From: Candidatus Borkfalkia avistercoris
GTDB taxonomy: Bacteria; Bacillota; Clostridia; Christensenellales; Borkfalkiaceae
DNA length: 64,000 nucleotides
Reading direction: 5' to 3'
Assembly (NCBI GenBank): GCA_019115995.1
Contig: DXCL01000046.1
Coordinates: forward strand, 1 to 64,000
Both the position numbers and the translations under genes were made by a program. Positions 36,828-46,342 of this stretch are shown here, one piece after another. The number at the start of each line of letters is the position of its first letter. Positions within the stretch are counted from its first letter, which is position 1. The notes under the pieces are model-generated. The model made no database searches, was not told where the DNA came from, and worked only from the letters and a program-made list of their open reading frames with translations.

Positions 36828-39800
36828 TTATACCATTACGATGTCCTTTTCGTCGAGGTACAGGAACAATTCCTCGCGCAGGCCGCGGCAGTCGTTCACA
36901 CCCGTCATCTTATAGCGCTCCGCACCCCGCTTGATCTTGACCGTCGTATGCCCTTCCGCGTAATGGGAAAAGAGCGCGATAAGATCTTCGAACTCCTCGT
37001 CGGAAAGCGCCGTCGCGTTCAGCCACAGCGCATGTTCCGCGGCCCTCGCGGGCTTTGCCGCCGGCGCCGCGGCAGCCGGCGCGGAAGATTCTGCGCTCCC
37101 GTCGTATTCCTTCATCGTATCGAGAATGATGACGGGCGCCTTTTCGCTGTCGAGCTGCATCTTTCCGGTAAGGTACACGATCTTGTCCGCCGCAACGACG
37201 TGTTTGATACGCTCGTATACCGACGGAAAAGCGACGCATTCAATGCTCCCGTACAGATCTTCCACCGAGATGAACGCCATGGGCGAGCCGGAGCGGGTCA
37301 TGATCTTTTTGAAGGTGCCGATAATGCCGCCCATCGTAACAGGCGCGCCGTCGGTGAGCTCGGGGTATGCCCTGTGCCCCTCCTCGTCCTCCTCAAAGTT
37401 CTGCATTTTCATGCAGGAAAAGGAGCAGTCTTTGAATGCGTGCATATACCCTTCGAACGGGTGTCCGCTGACGTATACGCCCAGCACCGCCTTTTCGCGG
37501 GCGAGCTTGTCGTTGTTTTCGAGCTCGGGGATGTTGGGATAGGAGATGTCCGTCACGTCCTCCTCGATGATGTCGCCGAACAGGCTCATCTGCATGCTCG
37601 ATTTTTGTTTGTTGATCTTATTCGCCCTGTCGAGCACGCTCTCGTAGACGGCGAGAAGCTGCGAACGGCGCACGCCGAAGCAGTCGAAGGCGCCCGCAGA
37701 GATAAGCCCTTCCAACATGCGCTTGTTCAGAAGCGGCGCACAGCGGAAAACGAAGTCCGGAAAGTTCTTGAACTCCCCGTGCTCGTTGCGCTCCTCGATG
37801 ATCTTCTCCGTCGCGCCCACTCCCACGCCCTTCAAAGCGCTCAGCCCGAAGCGCACCGCGTCTCCCTGCACGGAAAAGTAAGGCTTGCTTTTATTCACGT
37901 CCGGCTGCAAAACGGGAATATTTTTTTCTTTCAGATAAACGGTATATTTTGTGATCTCCTCAATTTTTTCGATGCGGTTATTGAGGATCGCCGCCATAAA
38001 TTCCTTCGGATAAAAGCGCTTCAAATACGCCGTGCGGTACGCGAGCACCGCGTAGCAGGTGGCGTGCGCCTTATTGAAGGCGTAGCTCGCAAAGCTCTCC
38101 ATATCGCCGAACACCTTTTCGGCGACCTCTTTGGGCACGCCGCGGCTCACGGCGCCCTCTATGTTGCCGCCCTGGTCGATGTTTCCGGAAATAAATTTTT
38201 CCTTTTGCGCCATCAGCTCGGCCTTGTTCTTTTTACCCATCGCGCGGCGCACGAGGTCGGCCTGCCCGAGCGAAAATCCCGCAAGATCCTGGAAGATCTG
38301 CATGACCTGCTCCTGATAAATGATAACGCCGTACGTAACCTTTAAGATATGTTCGAGAAGCGGCGTATCGTACTTTACCTTGGAGGGATTCAGCTTGTTC
38401 TCGATATAGGTAGGGATATACGCCATCGGCCCCGGGCGGTAGAGCGCGACGCCCGCGATGATGTCTTCCAGACAGTCGGGTTTGAGGTCTTTCATAAAGC
38501 GCTTCATGCCGCCCTGTTCGAGCTGGAACACGGCGTCGGTATCTCCTTCGGAGATGAGCGCGTATGCCTCGGGGTTGTTATAGCCGAGCGCGTTGAAATC
38601 TATCTCCACGCCCGTATCTTCGAGGATATAATCGCAAGCCTTTTTGATATCCGTAAGGGTCGTAAGCGCGAGGAAGTCCATTTTCAGCATGCCGATGGAC
38701 TCCACTTCTTTCATGTCGAACTGGGTGGTGATGTCTTCGCCGTTGCGCGAGAGCGGCACCGCCTCGGCGATGGGCTTGCGGCATATGACCACGCCCGCCG
38801 CGTGCATGGAGGTATTGCGCGGCATGCCTTCCAGCCTGAGAGACATGTCTATGACGCGCCGCAGCGTTTCGTCCGTTTCATAGAGCTCTATAAACTCGTT
38901 GTTGCGCTTTTTCTCCTGCTCTTCGAGCGTCTTGCGTATGTCGTCTTTTTTCTCCTCGGGAACAGACGGGTCTTCCAGCTTTTGCCGAAGCCCGGGGATC
39001 TTGCGCCCCAAAAGCTCGGATATGGTAGACTTTCCGTCCATGATCTTCGTAACGCGATCTGTTTCGGAATATGGCACGCGCAGTACTCTGCCAACGTCCT
39101 TTATCGCCGCTTTCGAAGCCAAAGTACCGAACGTTACGATCTGCGCCACGTTTTCGGGATGATATTTGTTGCGTACGTATTCGATGACCTCCGGGCGGCG
39201 CTCGTTACAAAAGTCAACGTCGAAGTCGGGCATGGTAACGCGGTCGGGGTTGAGAAAACGCTCGAAGAACAGGTCGTATTTGAGCGGGTCGATGTCCGTG
39301 ATCCCGACGGCGTAGGCGACGATGCTCGCCGCGCCGCTTCCCCTCCCAGGCCCCACGGGAATGCCGTGCGCCTTCGACCACTGGATAAAGTCCATGACGA
39401 TGAGGTAATATTCCGCAAAGCCCATGCCGAGGATGATGCCCAGCTCGTAGTCCGCCCTCTTTTTCACGGCCTCCGTGATCTCGCCGTACCTCTTTTTGAG
39501 TCCCTCCCAGGTAAGCTTCGTGAGGTAGTCTTTGGGGTCGGAGCCGTCTTCGGGCGTATACCCGGGGATCAGCGACTTATCCTTGATCGGGTCGCCGTTG
39601 TCTTTCAGGTCAAAGCAGGGCTCCTCCGCGCACTTGTTCGCGATCACCACGGTGTTGGAGATCGCCTCGGGCACATAGGAAAAGAGCGCCTCCATTTCTT
39701 CGGGCGTCTTGAAGTAAAACTCCTGCGAGCCGAATTTCATGCGCTTCGGATCGTCTATCGTGCGCTTCATCTGAATGCACATCAGCACGTCCTGCATTTC

Positions 39801-40433
39801 CCAGTCTTCCTTGCGGATATAGTGCACGTCGTTGGTGGCAACGGGCTGAATATCCAGCTCTTTCGCGAGTTGCAGCAAGAGGGGCAGAACGCGGCGCTGC
39901 TCTTCCAGACCGTGATCCTGTATCTCGATATAAAAATCGTCTCCGAATATCTCTTTCAGTTCGAGCGCCGTCTTTTTCGCGCCCTCGTAATCCCCTTTCA
40001 GAAGCAGCTTCGGAATGCGCCCCGCAAGGCAGGCGGAAAGGCAAACAAGCCCCTCGCTGTGCTCTCTGAGCGTCTTGTAATCTATCCTCGGCTTATAATA
40101 AAATCCATCCACATAGGCGATGGAATCGAGTTTTACGAGGTTTTTATATCCATTTTTGTTCTTTGCGAGCAGGATCAGATGCTCGAAGTCGCCCGAACTG
40201 TCTTTCACGGTAAGATCCTGCGTCATATACATTTCGCAGCCGATGATCGCCTGAATGTTGTTCTTTTTGCACAGCTCGGCAAAATAGAGCGTCGCATACA
40301 TGTTGCCGTGATCGGTGATCGCGAGCGCCTTCACGTTGTTTTTGACGCAGTGCTCCACAAGGTCGTCAACCTTGCACGCGCCGTCGAGCAAGCTGTATTC
40401 GGTATGAAGATGTAAATGTACGAATTCCGCCAT
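36828..40433 (-). CDS. dnaE: DNA polymerase III subunit alpha
   Basis: PHP domain FVHLHLHTEYSLLDGA; PDFDVDFCNERRPEVIEYV; 1201 aa. Confidence 0.98.
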   Translation of the reverse strand: MAEFVHLHLHTEYSLLDGACKVDDLVEHCVKNNVKALAITDHGNMYATLYFAELCKKNNIQAIIGCEMYMTQDLTVKDSSGDFEHLILLAKNKNGYKNLVKLDSIAYVDGFYYKPRIDYKTLREHSEGLVCLSACLAGRIPKLLLKGDYEGAKKTALELKEIFGDDFYIEIQDHGLEEQRRVLPLLLQLAKELDIQPVATNDVHYIRKEDWEMQDVLMCIQMKRTIDDPKRMKFGSQEFYFKTPEEMEALFSYVPEAISNTVVIANKCAEEPCFDLKDNGDPIKDKSLIPGYTPEDGSDPKDYLTKLTWEGLKKRYGEITEAVKKRADYELGIILGMGFAEYYLIVMDFIQWSKAHGIPVGPGRGSGAASIVAYAVGITDIDPLKYDLFFERFLNPDRVTMPDFDVDFCNERRPEVIEYVRNKYHPENVAQIVTFGTLASKAAIKDVGRVLRVPYSETDRVTKIMDGKSTISELLGRKIPGLRQKLEDPSVPEEKKDDIRKTLEEQEKKRNNEFIELYETDETLRRVIDMSLRLEGMPRNTSMHAAGVVICRKPIAEAVPLSRNGEDITTQFDMKEVESIGMLKMDFLALTTLTDIKKACDYILEDTGVEIDFNALGYNNPEAYALISEGDTDAVFQLEQGGMKRFMKDLKPDCLEDIIAGVALYRPGPMAYIPTYIENKLNPSKVKYDTPLLEHILKVTYGVIIYQEQVMQIFQDLAGFSLGQADLVRRAMGKKNKAELMAQKEKFISGNIDQGGNIEGAVSRGVPKEVAEKVFGDMESFASYAFNKAHATCYAVLAYRTAYLKRFYPKEFMAAILNNRIEKIEEITKYTVYLKEKNIPVLQPDVNKSKPYFSVQGDAVRFGLSALKGVGVGATEKIIEERNEHGEFKNFPDFVFRCAPLLNKRMLEGLISAGAFDCFGVRRSQLLAVYESVLDRANKINKQKSSMQMSLFGDIIEEDVTDISYPNIPELENNDKLAREKAVLGVYVSGHPFEGYMHAFKDCSFSCMKMQNFEEDEEGHRAYPELTDGAPVTMGGIIGTFKKIMTRSGSPMAFISVEDLYGSIECVAFPSVYERIKHVVAADKIVYLTGKMQLDSEKAPVIILDTMKEYDGSAESSAPAAAAPAAKPARAAEHALWLNATALSDEEFEDLIALFSHYAEGHTTVKIKRGAERYKMTGVNDCRGLREELFLYLDEKDIVMV

Positions 40434-40542
40434 GTTTATCCCTTTCTTTTTTCATAAAGGCGCGCCCGTCGGCGCGCCAAGCGTAAATAACGATCTCGAT
40501 CGCCCCCAAAAAGAGGGGCGCCCTTTGTGCGTTATACCGCGG

Positions 40543-40797
40543 TCAGCTCAGCTCCGAGATGAATTTCGCCACGCCCGACGCCGCGGCGCGGCTGTCCGCG
40601 CCCTCCGCCATGACCGTGTATTCGTCGCCCGCCACGAACTTCATGGAAACGAGCCCGATGATGCTCTTTGCGTTGGCGCGCTTGTCGCCGTTTTCGATGG
40701 TAACTTCGCTCTTGAATTTGCACGCCTCGAACACGATCCTCTGCGCGTCGTACGCGTTGTAAGAATCCTTCTTGTACACAAATTTAGCCCTGTTCAT
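40543..40797 (-). CDS. HPr-family protein, Crh-like (no phospho-His)
   Basis: NAKSIIGLVSMKF keeps the Ser46 region; the HARPA position reads NAYDA. Confidence 0.85.
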   Translation of the reverse strand: MNRAKFVYKKDSYNAYDAQRIVFEACKFKSEVTIENGDKRANAKSIIGLVSMKFVAGDEYTVMAEGADSRAAASGVAKFISELS

Positions 40798-40802
40798 TTT
40801 TT

Positions 40803-41759
40803 CTATTCCTCCCCGTCTAATTCTTCTGCAAGTTTAACAAGTTTCCTCAGCCTGTGATTCAGGCAGCTTTTGGATACGTTCAGCCTCTCCGCAAGTTCTT
40901 TCAGCGACGCCTCTTTATCCGCCAGCCGCGCGGCCGCCGTCTCGCGGAGCGAATCGTCGAGCTCGGAAAGCCCTACGAGCGCGTCGATGCGTTCGATCGC
41001 CCTTATCTGCCTGACGGAGGCGACCACGCTTTTGTCGTAGTTCTTTTGCAAACAGTTCGCCACGCGGTTGATGCGGTTTTTTTCGTCCTTTTTATCCGCG
41101 AGGCGGTTGAGCTTCTGCAAAGCCCCTTCCGCGCCCGCGAGATACAAAAAGTCGGAAATACTCTCCCTGCTTTTGAGGTAAACGACAAAGGAGCCCTTCC
41201 TCTCCACGCACCGCGCCAGGATCTCGTGCAGCGCCAGCAGGCGGCAGCAGTCGTCCGCCAGAAATTTATTGGAAAACACGATCTCCCAGTGATACCCCGA
41301 ACGGGTGTCTTCCAGTTTCGGAAGGGTGCAGCTGCCGCTCCCCAAAAACGCGCCCTTGATCCATGCGACCTCGCAGCAGGCGTTTTCCACCACATACTTG
41401 TCCATGTCGAGGCGGAATTCGAGGCTGTCTTCCCCCCGTTCGACGATGCCGAGCTGACCGAGGATATAGAGCGATTTATCGGAAAGACAGGAAAACACCA
41501 GCCTGTCGCGCCCGTTGCGCGCGTCCGTGGTCGCCTGTTCCACTTTGAGCTCCGCCCCGTACAGCTCCTCCAATATCCCGATAAAAAACGCCGCGACGTC
41601 TTCGCTCTCGGTCACAAATTCAAAGCCGTAATTTTCTCCCGAGCGGATCACGCTTCCCGTCGTGCGCAAAAAGGCGGAGAGCGCCGCCGTCTTGCAGCAT
41701 GCGTTTTCCAGTCCGTTTTTCATGATCTCGCGTTTGATCTCGCCCGTAAAATTATTCAT
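40803..41759 (-). CDS. whiA: DNA-binding protein WhiA
   Basis: Two-domain LAGLIDADG-like N-terminus; GSGSCTLPKLEDTRSGYHWEIVF; C-terminal HTH SLKELAERLNVSKSCLNHRLRKL. Confidence 0.95.
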   Translation of the reverse strand: MNNFTGEIKREIMKNGLENACCKTAALSAFLRTTGSVIRSGENYGFEFVTESEDVAAFFIGILEELYGAELKVEQATTDARNGRDRLVFSCLSDKSLYILGQLGIVERGEDSLEFRLDMDKYVVENACCEVAWIKGAFLGSGSCTLPKLEDTRSGYHWEIVFSNKFLADDCCRLLALHEILARCVERKGSFVVYLKSRESISDFLYLAGAEGALQKLNRLADKKDEKNRINRVANCLQKNYDKSVVASVRQIRAIERIDALVGLSELDDSLRETAAARLADKEASLKELAERLNVSKSCLNHRLRKLVKLAEELDGEE

Positions 41760-41761
41760 GG

Positions 41762-42538
41762 CTATAAACTCTTTTCCTTAAATTGCCTGAAACGGAAAGC
41801 AGGAGTCCTTCCGTCTATATTGTCTATCCTGTCGCGCGGCACCTCCACGCGGGAGAGCATGTCGTCCACGAGCTTCGTGTCGCCCACCCGGTCGGGCGAG
41901 TGCGCGTCGGAATCGATGATGAACCGGACGCCCGTCGAAACGACCTTTTCCAGCTGCTCGTCGGAAAGATGCACCTTTTTGGCGTTGAGCTCGATATACG
42001 TCCCGTTGTCCCGCGCCGCCTTCGCCACCTCCGCAACGTCACAAAAGCACAGAAAATTGAGGTGCGTTACCGCGTCGATCGGATATTTTTCGATGCTGTT
42101 GATATAGGCGCGCGTATTGTAGCGTATCAGGCTTTTGCTCCCTTCCTTTTTGATGAGCGTATAAAAGAAGTTCACGAAAAGCATGTTCCAGAAATCCTTG
42201 AACCGCGTGAACTTCACAAAGCGGTGTATGCCCATCAGAAAAACGTCGAAGTCCTTATAATCGTTGACGGTCATATCCGTCCGCCCGTTCTCGTCGCACA
42301 GATTCGCCTCCATGCCCACATATACCTTTACGCCCGTCTTTTCGGTAGCCTCGCGGCAGTCCTTGATGAGCTGCGGGACTTTTTTCCGCTTGATGCCGAA
42401 CGCCATCTGCTCGAATCCGTGATCGGTGATCGCGATCTCTTTCAGCCCCTTTTCCTTTGCGGAGAGCGCGTTGTCAAGCACCGTGCCCGATCCGTGGCTG
42501 TATATCGTATGCGTATGATAATCGCCCGTTAGCAACAT
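41762..42538 (-). CDS. PHP-domain phosphoesterase
   Basis: GDYHTHTIYSHGSGTVLDNALSAKEKGLKEIAITDHG. Confidence 0.9.
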   Translation of the reverse strand: MLLTGDYHTHTIYSHGSGTVLDNALSAKEKGLKEIAITDHGFEQMAFGIKRKKVPQLIKDCREATEKTGVKVYVGMEANLCDENGRTDMTVNDYKDFDVFLMGIHRFVKFTRFKDFWNMLFVNFFYTLIKKEGSKSLIRYNTRAYINSIEKYPIDAVTHLNFLCFCDVAEVAKAARDNGTYIELNAKKVHLSDEQLEKVVSTGVRFIIDSDAHSPDRVGDTKLVDDMLSRVEVPRDRIDNIDGRTPAFRFRQFKEKSL

Positions 42539-43438
42539 TCAATCATCTCCTATGTACACTATCTCTTCCGTCAGGCGCACGCCCGTTTCCCGAAGCACGG
42601 CGCCGCGCACCCGTTCTATGAGCGCACGCACTTCCCTTGCGGTGGCACTTCCTCCGTTTATGATAAAATTCGCGTGCTCGCAGGAGACGAACGCCCCGCC
42701 CTCCCGCGCGCCTTTCATGCCCGCGCGCTCGATGAGCGCGCCCGCAGAAAAGCCTTCGGGATTTTTGAACACGCACCCCATGCTCCTGCCGCGCGGCAGA
42801 CGCGCGCGTTCCGCAAGCACCTCTTGCATGTCCGCGAGCGCGCGCTCGCGGCAGCAATACCGCGCCCTCAGTTTTACCGTCAAAAGCAAAAGCCCCGCGT
42901 CCGTAAACGCCGTATGCTTATATCCGAACGCGCAGTCGCGCGCAGAAAATTCCAGCAGCCTTCCGTCGGCAGAGAACGCGCGCACCGCCAGCACCCGATC
43001 GCCGATATGCCCGCGCGCGGTGCCCGCGTTCATATACACGGCGCCGCCGACGCTCGCGGGAATGCCCGCCATAAACGAGAGCCCGCCGAGCCCTTCCTCC
43101 GCCAGCCGCCGCAGGAGCCGCGCCATATTCGCGCCGCTCTCGGCAAAGACCGTTTCGCCGTCCGTCCGCACGGAACGCATCTTTTCCGTCGAGATCACGA
43201 CCCCGTCGAAGCCCGCGTCTGCGGCGAGCACGTTCGCGCCCGCGCCGAGCACGACGTACGGCACGCCCGCGCGCGCAACGGCGCGCATCGCGTTTTCCGC
43301 CGCGGCAAGACCTGCGGGATACAGGCACAGCCGGGCGCTCCCGCCGATGCCGACCGTCGTATGCCCGGCAAAGCTGAAATCCCTCTCGGCGGTACAGCCG
43401 CGCGCACACTCGGCAACGCGGTCAAAAATATCTCCCAT
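42539..43438 (-). CDS. murB: UDP-N-acetylmuramate dehydrogenase
   Basis: HTTVGIGGSA, GAGANVL, GIPASVGGAVYMNAG, GCVFKNPEGFSAGALIERAGMKG. Confidence 0.96.
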   Translation of the reverse strand: MGDIFDRVAECARGCTAERDFSFAGHTTVGIGGSARLCLYPAGLAAAENAMRAVARAGVPYVVLGAGANVLAADAGFDGVVISTEKMRSVRTDGETVFAESGANMARLLRRLAEEGLGGLSFMAGIPASVGGAVYMNAGTARGHIGDRVLAVRAFSADGRLLEFSARDCAFGYKHTAFTDAGLLLLTVKLRARYCCRERALADMQEVLAERARLPRGRSMGCVFKNPEGFSAGALIERAGMKGAREGGAFVSCEHANFIINGGSATAREVRALIERVRGAVLRETGVRLTEEIVYIGDD

Positions 43439-43482
43439 TTTTCTCTCCTATATTTTACTACAAACGCCCGATTTTTACAAAT

Positions 43483-44478
43483 CTATACGAGATAGTTTTC
43501 CAATTTTTTTGCGCCGTTTTCGTCGCCCTTTAAAACGCCTTCCGCAAGCGCCGCAAAAGCCTCGCGCGCGCCCGCGTCCGCAAAGGCGAACAATGTTTTC
43601 GCAGGCGAAATGGATTCCAACGCGCGCATCGCCGCGTTTTCTTCCCCGTAAACGGAGCAATACGGGCTGAGCATGCCCACGGAAGAGAGCGATTTTTGCA
43701 CCGTTTCGGAAAGCAGGCTCTCCATAAAGCGCAGGCACGCCTCGTATTTTTGCGCCTCGCCCGCGCAAACGCAGATATACTGCCACAGGTCGCAATAGCT
43801 TTCCACAGGCTTTACGGAAACGGAAAACCCGCGCGTGATGAAGCGGTATACGTCGCGCTGGGTGCCGAGCATATATTTATATTTCCCTCCGATCAGCGCC
43901 GTGTACGCCTGCACGGAAGGCAGCAGCGCAAAATCGCCGCGCATTCCTTCCAGCGCGACGGCGGCGTACGGCACGCTTCCGCGCCCCTGCGAGATCACCG
44001 TGTTCTCCGCAGAAATATCGGAAAAATCCCCCTCCGCGGAAAATAACAGATATCCGCCCCTGCACCACGGCACGGCATACGTCGCCCCACCTGCGGAAGC
44101 GGCAGCGCAGGTATATCCTTCGAGCGGCAGCGCGGCTTCTAAAACAAAAGAGCAATCGCCGCCGAAAGAGATCATGTCCGGCAGTTTTCCTTCGTTGATC
44201 GCCTGCCGCGCGCTTTCGGGCGTGTGCGAAACGACCATCACGAGCGTTCCCTCGTTCCGCTTTTCGAAACCCCCCGCAACGCGCGCAAGGAAAGAGGCGC
44301 GCGAACCCGTGCCCCCTTCGAACCCGTCTATATGCCAAAGCCGCAGTATCCCCGTATAGCCGAGCGGCTCGGCCGTATGCGCGTCTGACAGCGCGGGATA
44401 CGCAAAGATGAAGCAAAAAGCCGCAAGCGCCGCCAGCGCCAGTGAAAGAACGGCGGTCGAGATCCTTCTTCTCTTCAT
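43483..44478 (-). CDS. Extracellular solute-binding-like protein (orphan)
   Basis: N-terminal TM/signal; LRLWHIDGFEGGTGSRASFLARVAGGFEKRNEGTLVMV resembles ABC sugar SBPs. Confidence 0.65.
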   Translation of the reverse strand: MKRRRISTAVLSLALAALAAFCFIFAYPALSDAHTAEPLGYTGILRLWHIDGFEGGTGSRASFLARVAGGFEKRNEGTLVMVVSHTPESARQAINEGKLPDMISFGGDCSFVLEAALPLEGYTCAAASAGGATYAVPWCRGGYLLFSAEGDFSDISAENTVISQGRGSVPYAAVALEGMRGDFALLPSVQAYTALIGGKYKYMLGTQRDVYRFITRGFSVSVKPVESYCDLWQYICVCAGEAQKYEACLRFMESLLSETVQKSLSSVGMLSPYCSVYGEENAAMRALESISPAKTLFAFADAGAREAFAALAEGVLKGDENGAKKLENYLV

Positions 44479-44565
44479 GCGACTATTATATTAAAACGCG
44501 TACGCTCTTATGCCCGAAGCACATTTTCGCGCCGTATATGTCTCGCATAGTACTTAAAATATGCA

Positions 44566-44591
44566 AAAAGAGGCGCCTATGCGCCTCTTTT
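44566..44591 (-). terminator. Terminator downstream of hprK
   Basis: aaaagaggcgc-ctat-gcgcctctttt. Confidence 0.85.
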
Positions 44592-44603
44592 CAATGCATT
44601 TTA

Positions 44604-45518
44604 TCATCTTCCTATCGTTCTGCTGATGAGCTCCTGCGCTGCGTCGTATCCCATGCTTTTCAGCCTGAAATTACGCGCCGCGACCTCGATGATAATGGAA
44701 AGATTCCTGCCGGGCTTTACCGGAATGATATGTTTGAGAACTTTAACGCCCAAGATCGTTTCGTACTGCGCCCCCTCCCCGAGGCGGTCATACACCTTGC
44801 CCTCATCCCAGTTTTCCAGCTCCATAACGAGCTCTATTTCCTTGCGGTCGAGCACGGAACCGGAGCCGTACATGTTCTTGATATTGATGATGCCGATGCC
44901 CCGAAGCTCCATAAAATACCGTATCATCTCGGGCGCGGAACCGATGAGATCTCCCGCCACCCGCTTGACGATCACGCTGTCGTCCGCAACGAGCCTGTGC
45001 CCGCGCTTGATCAGCTCCATGGCCGTTTCGCTCTTTCCTATGCCGCTGTGCCCCGTGAGCAGAATGCCGACGCCCGAAACGTCCATCAGAACGCCGTGCA
45101 TGCTCGTCTGCGGCGCGAGTTTTTCGTTCAGATAGAAAAACAGGTCGTTCATGAGCGCCGTCGTCATCTTATCCGAGCGAAGGATCGGGCAGCCCGTCTT
45201 TCTCGCTTCCTCGATGAGCTCATGCAGCACGGGCAGATCGCGCGAAAGTATGATGCAGGGAACATCGTGATACGAAAGCAGCGTTTCCACTCTCTGCTGG
45301 CGTATATCTGCGGGCAGCGACCGCATAAATTCGTATTCCGAGTTTCCGAACACGAGAATGCGCGTGGAATCAAAATACTTGAAAAACCCCGCGAGCTGCA
45401 AGCCGGGCCGCGTGACGCTGTACGAGGAAAGCGTTACCCTTCCCCTTCCCGCAAACACGATCTCTAATCCGAGATCTTTGCAAAAACTCTCCAACAAGAT
45501 CACTTCCTGATCGCTCAT
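44604..45518 (-). CDS. hprK: HPr kinase/phosphorylase
   Basis: P-loop GHSGIGKSETAMELIKRGHRLVADD; GIGIINIKNMYG. Confidence 0.97.
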   Translation of the reverse strand: MSDQEVILLESFCKDLGLEIVFAGRGRVTLSSYSVTRPGLQLAGFFKYFDSTRILVFGNSEYEFMRSLPADIRQQRVETLLSYHDVPCIILSRDLPVLHELIEEARKTGCPILRSDKMTTALMNDLFFYLNEKLAPQTSMHGVLMDVSGVGILLTGHSGIGKSETAMELIKRGHRLVADDSVIVKRVAGDLIGSAPEMIRYFMELRGIGIINIKNMYGSGSVLDRKEIELVMELENWDEGKVYDRLGEGAQYETILGVKVLKHIIPVKPGRNLSIIIEVAARNFRLKSMGYDAAQELISRTIGR

Positions 45519-46342
45519 ATATTCTCCCCCAAACCGAATTTTCTGATAACGTAACCCACGCCGTCTTCATCGCAGGTCTTTGTGATAAAATCTGCCTCTT
45601 TTTTGATCTCCGCAACGCCGTTCTGCACGGCAACGCCCAACCCCGCCTTTTCTATCATGGGGATATCGTTATAATTGTCGCCGACGGCGATCGTCTTTTC
45701 CATCGGTATCCCGTAATAGCCGGCGAGAAATTCGAGCGCGCCCCCTTTGTTGCAGCCGAAAGAGGTGACCTCCACCAAAAAATCCGAACTCGACGTTACC
45801 TCGTATCTGTCTTTGAACCGCCCGTTCACGAGCGCAAAAATCTCCGCGTTTTCCTCCGCCGCGTTCATGCTGAGCACCTTTTGCGGGCGTATCCCTTTCT
45901 CCCGCACGACGGACGCAACGTCTTCTCCCGTGAGAATGCCAGAAACGCCGCAAACTTTTTCGTAATATCTCTTATATTCGTCGTCGCGGTTCATATAAAC
46001 GTCTTTGCCGTCGTATACGTGGATATGCCTTCCCAGCTCCTGCAAATAGTCGCAGACCTCGGCCGCGCCTTCCGTGTCCATTCGCACGTCGCGAAGGAGC
46101 TTTCCGCTCTCTATGTCCGCGATGACCGCACCCTGGTACGCGACGACGAGCCCTTTCAGCCCCAGCTGCTTCGCATACGGCATGATGGAGGTGAGCATGC
46201 GCCCCGTGCAGAAGGCGAATACGCCGCCCGCGGCGATATAGTCCTCGATCGCCCCGATATTTCCGTCCGAAATGCCGCCCTCCGTCTTTCTGAGCGTACC
46301 GTCAAAGTCGGAAACGATCAAACGATAATTCATTTCTGCCAT
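45515..46342 (-). CDS. Cof-type HAD-IIB hydrolase
   Basis: VSDFDGTLRKTEGGIS; AVGDNYNDIPMIEKAGLGVAVQN. Confidence 0.94.
   Translation of the reverse strand: MAEMNYRLIVSDFDGTLRKTEGGISDGNIGAIEDYIAAGGVFAFCTGRMLTSIMPYAKQLGLKGLVVAYQGAVIADIESGKLLRDVRMDTEGAAEVCDYLQELGRHIHVYDGKDVYMNRDDEYKRYYEKVCGVSGILTGEDVASVVREKGIRPQKVLSMNAAEENAEIFALVNGRFKDRYEVTSSSDFLVEVTSFGCNKGGALEFLAGYYGIPMEKTIAVGDNYNDIPMIEKAGLGVAVQNGVAEIKKEADFITKTCDEDGVGYVIRKFGLGENI

Noticed and set aside
38349-40415. 688-aa plus-strand ORF
   Set aside because: Entirely antisense to dnaE; an Arg/His/Val-rich shadow typical of antisense frames in GC-rich genes.
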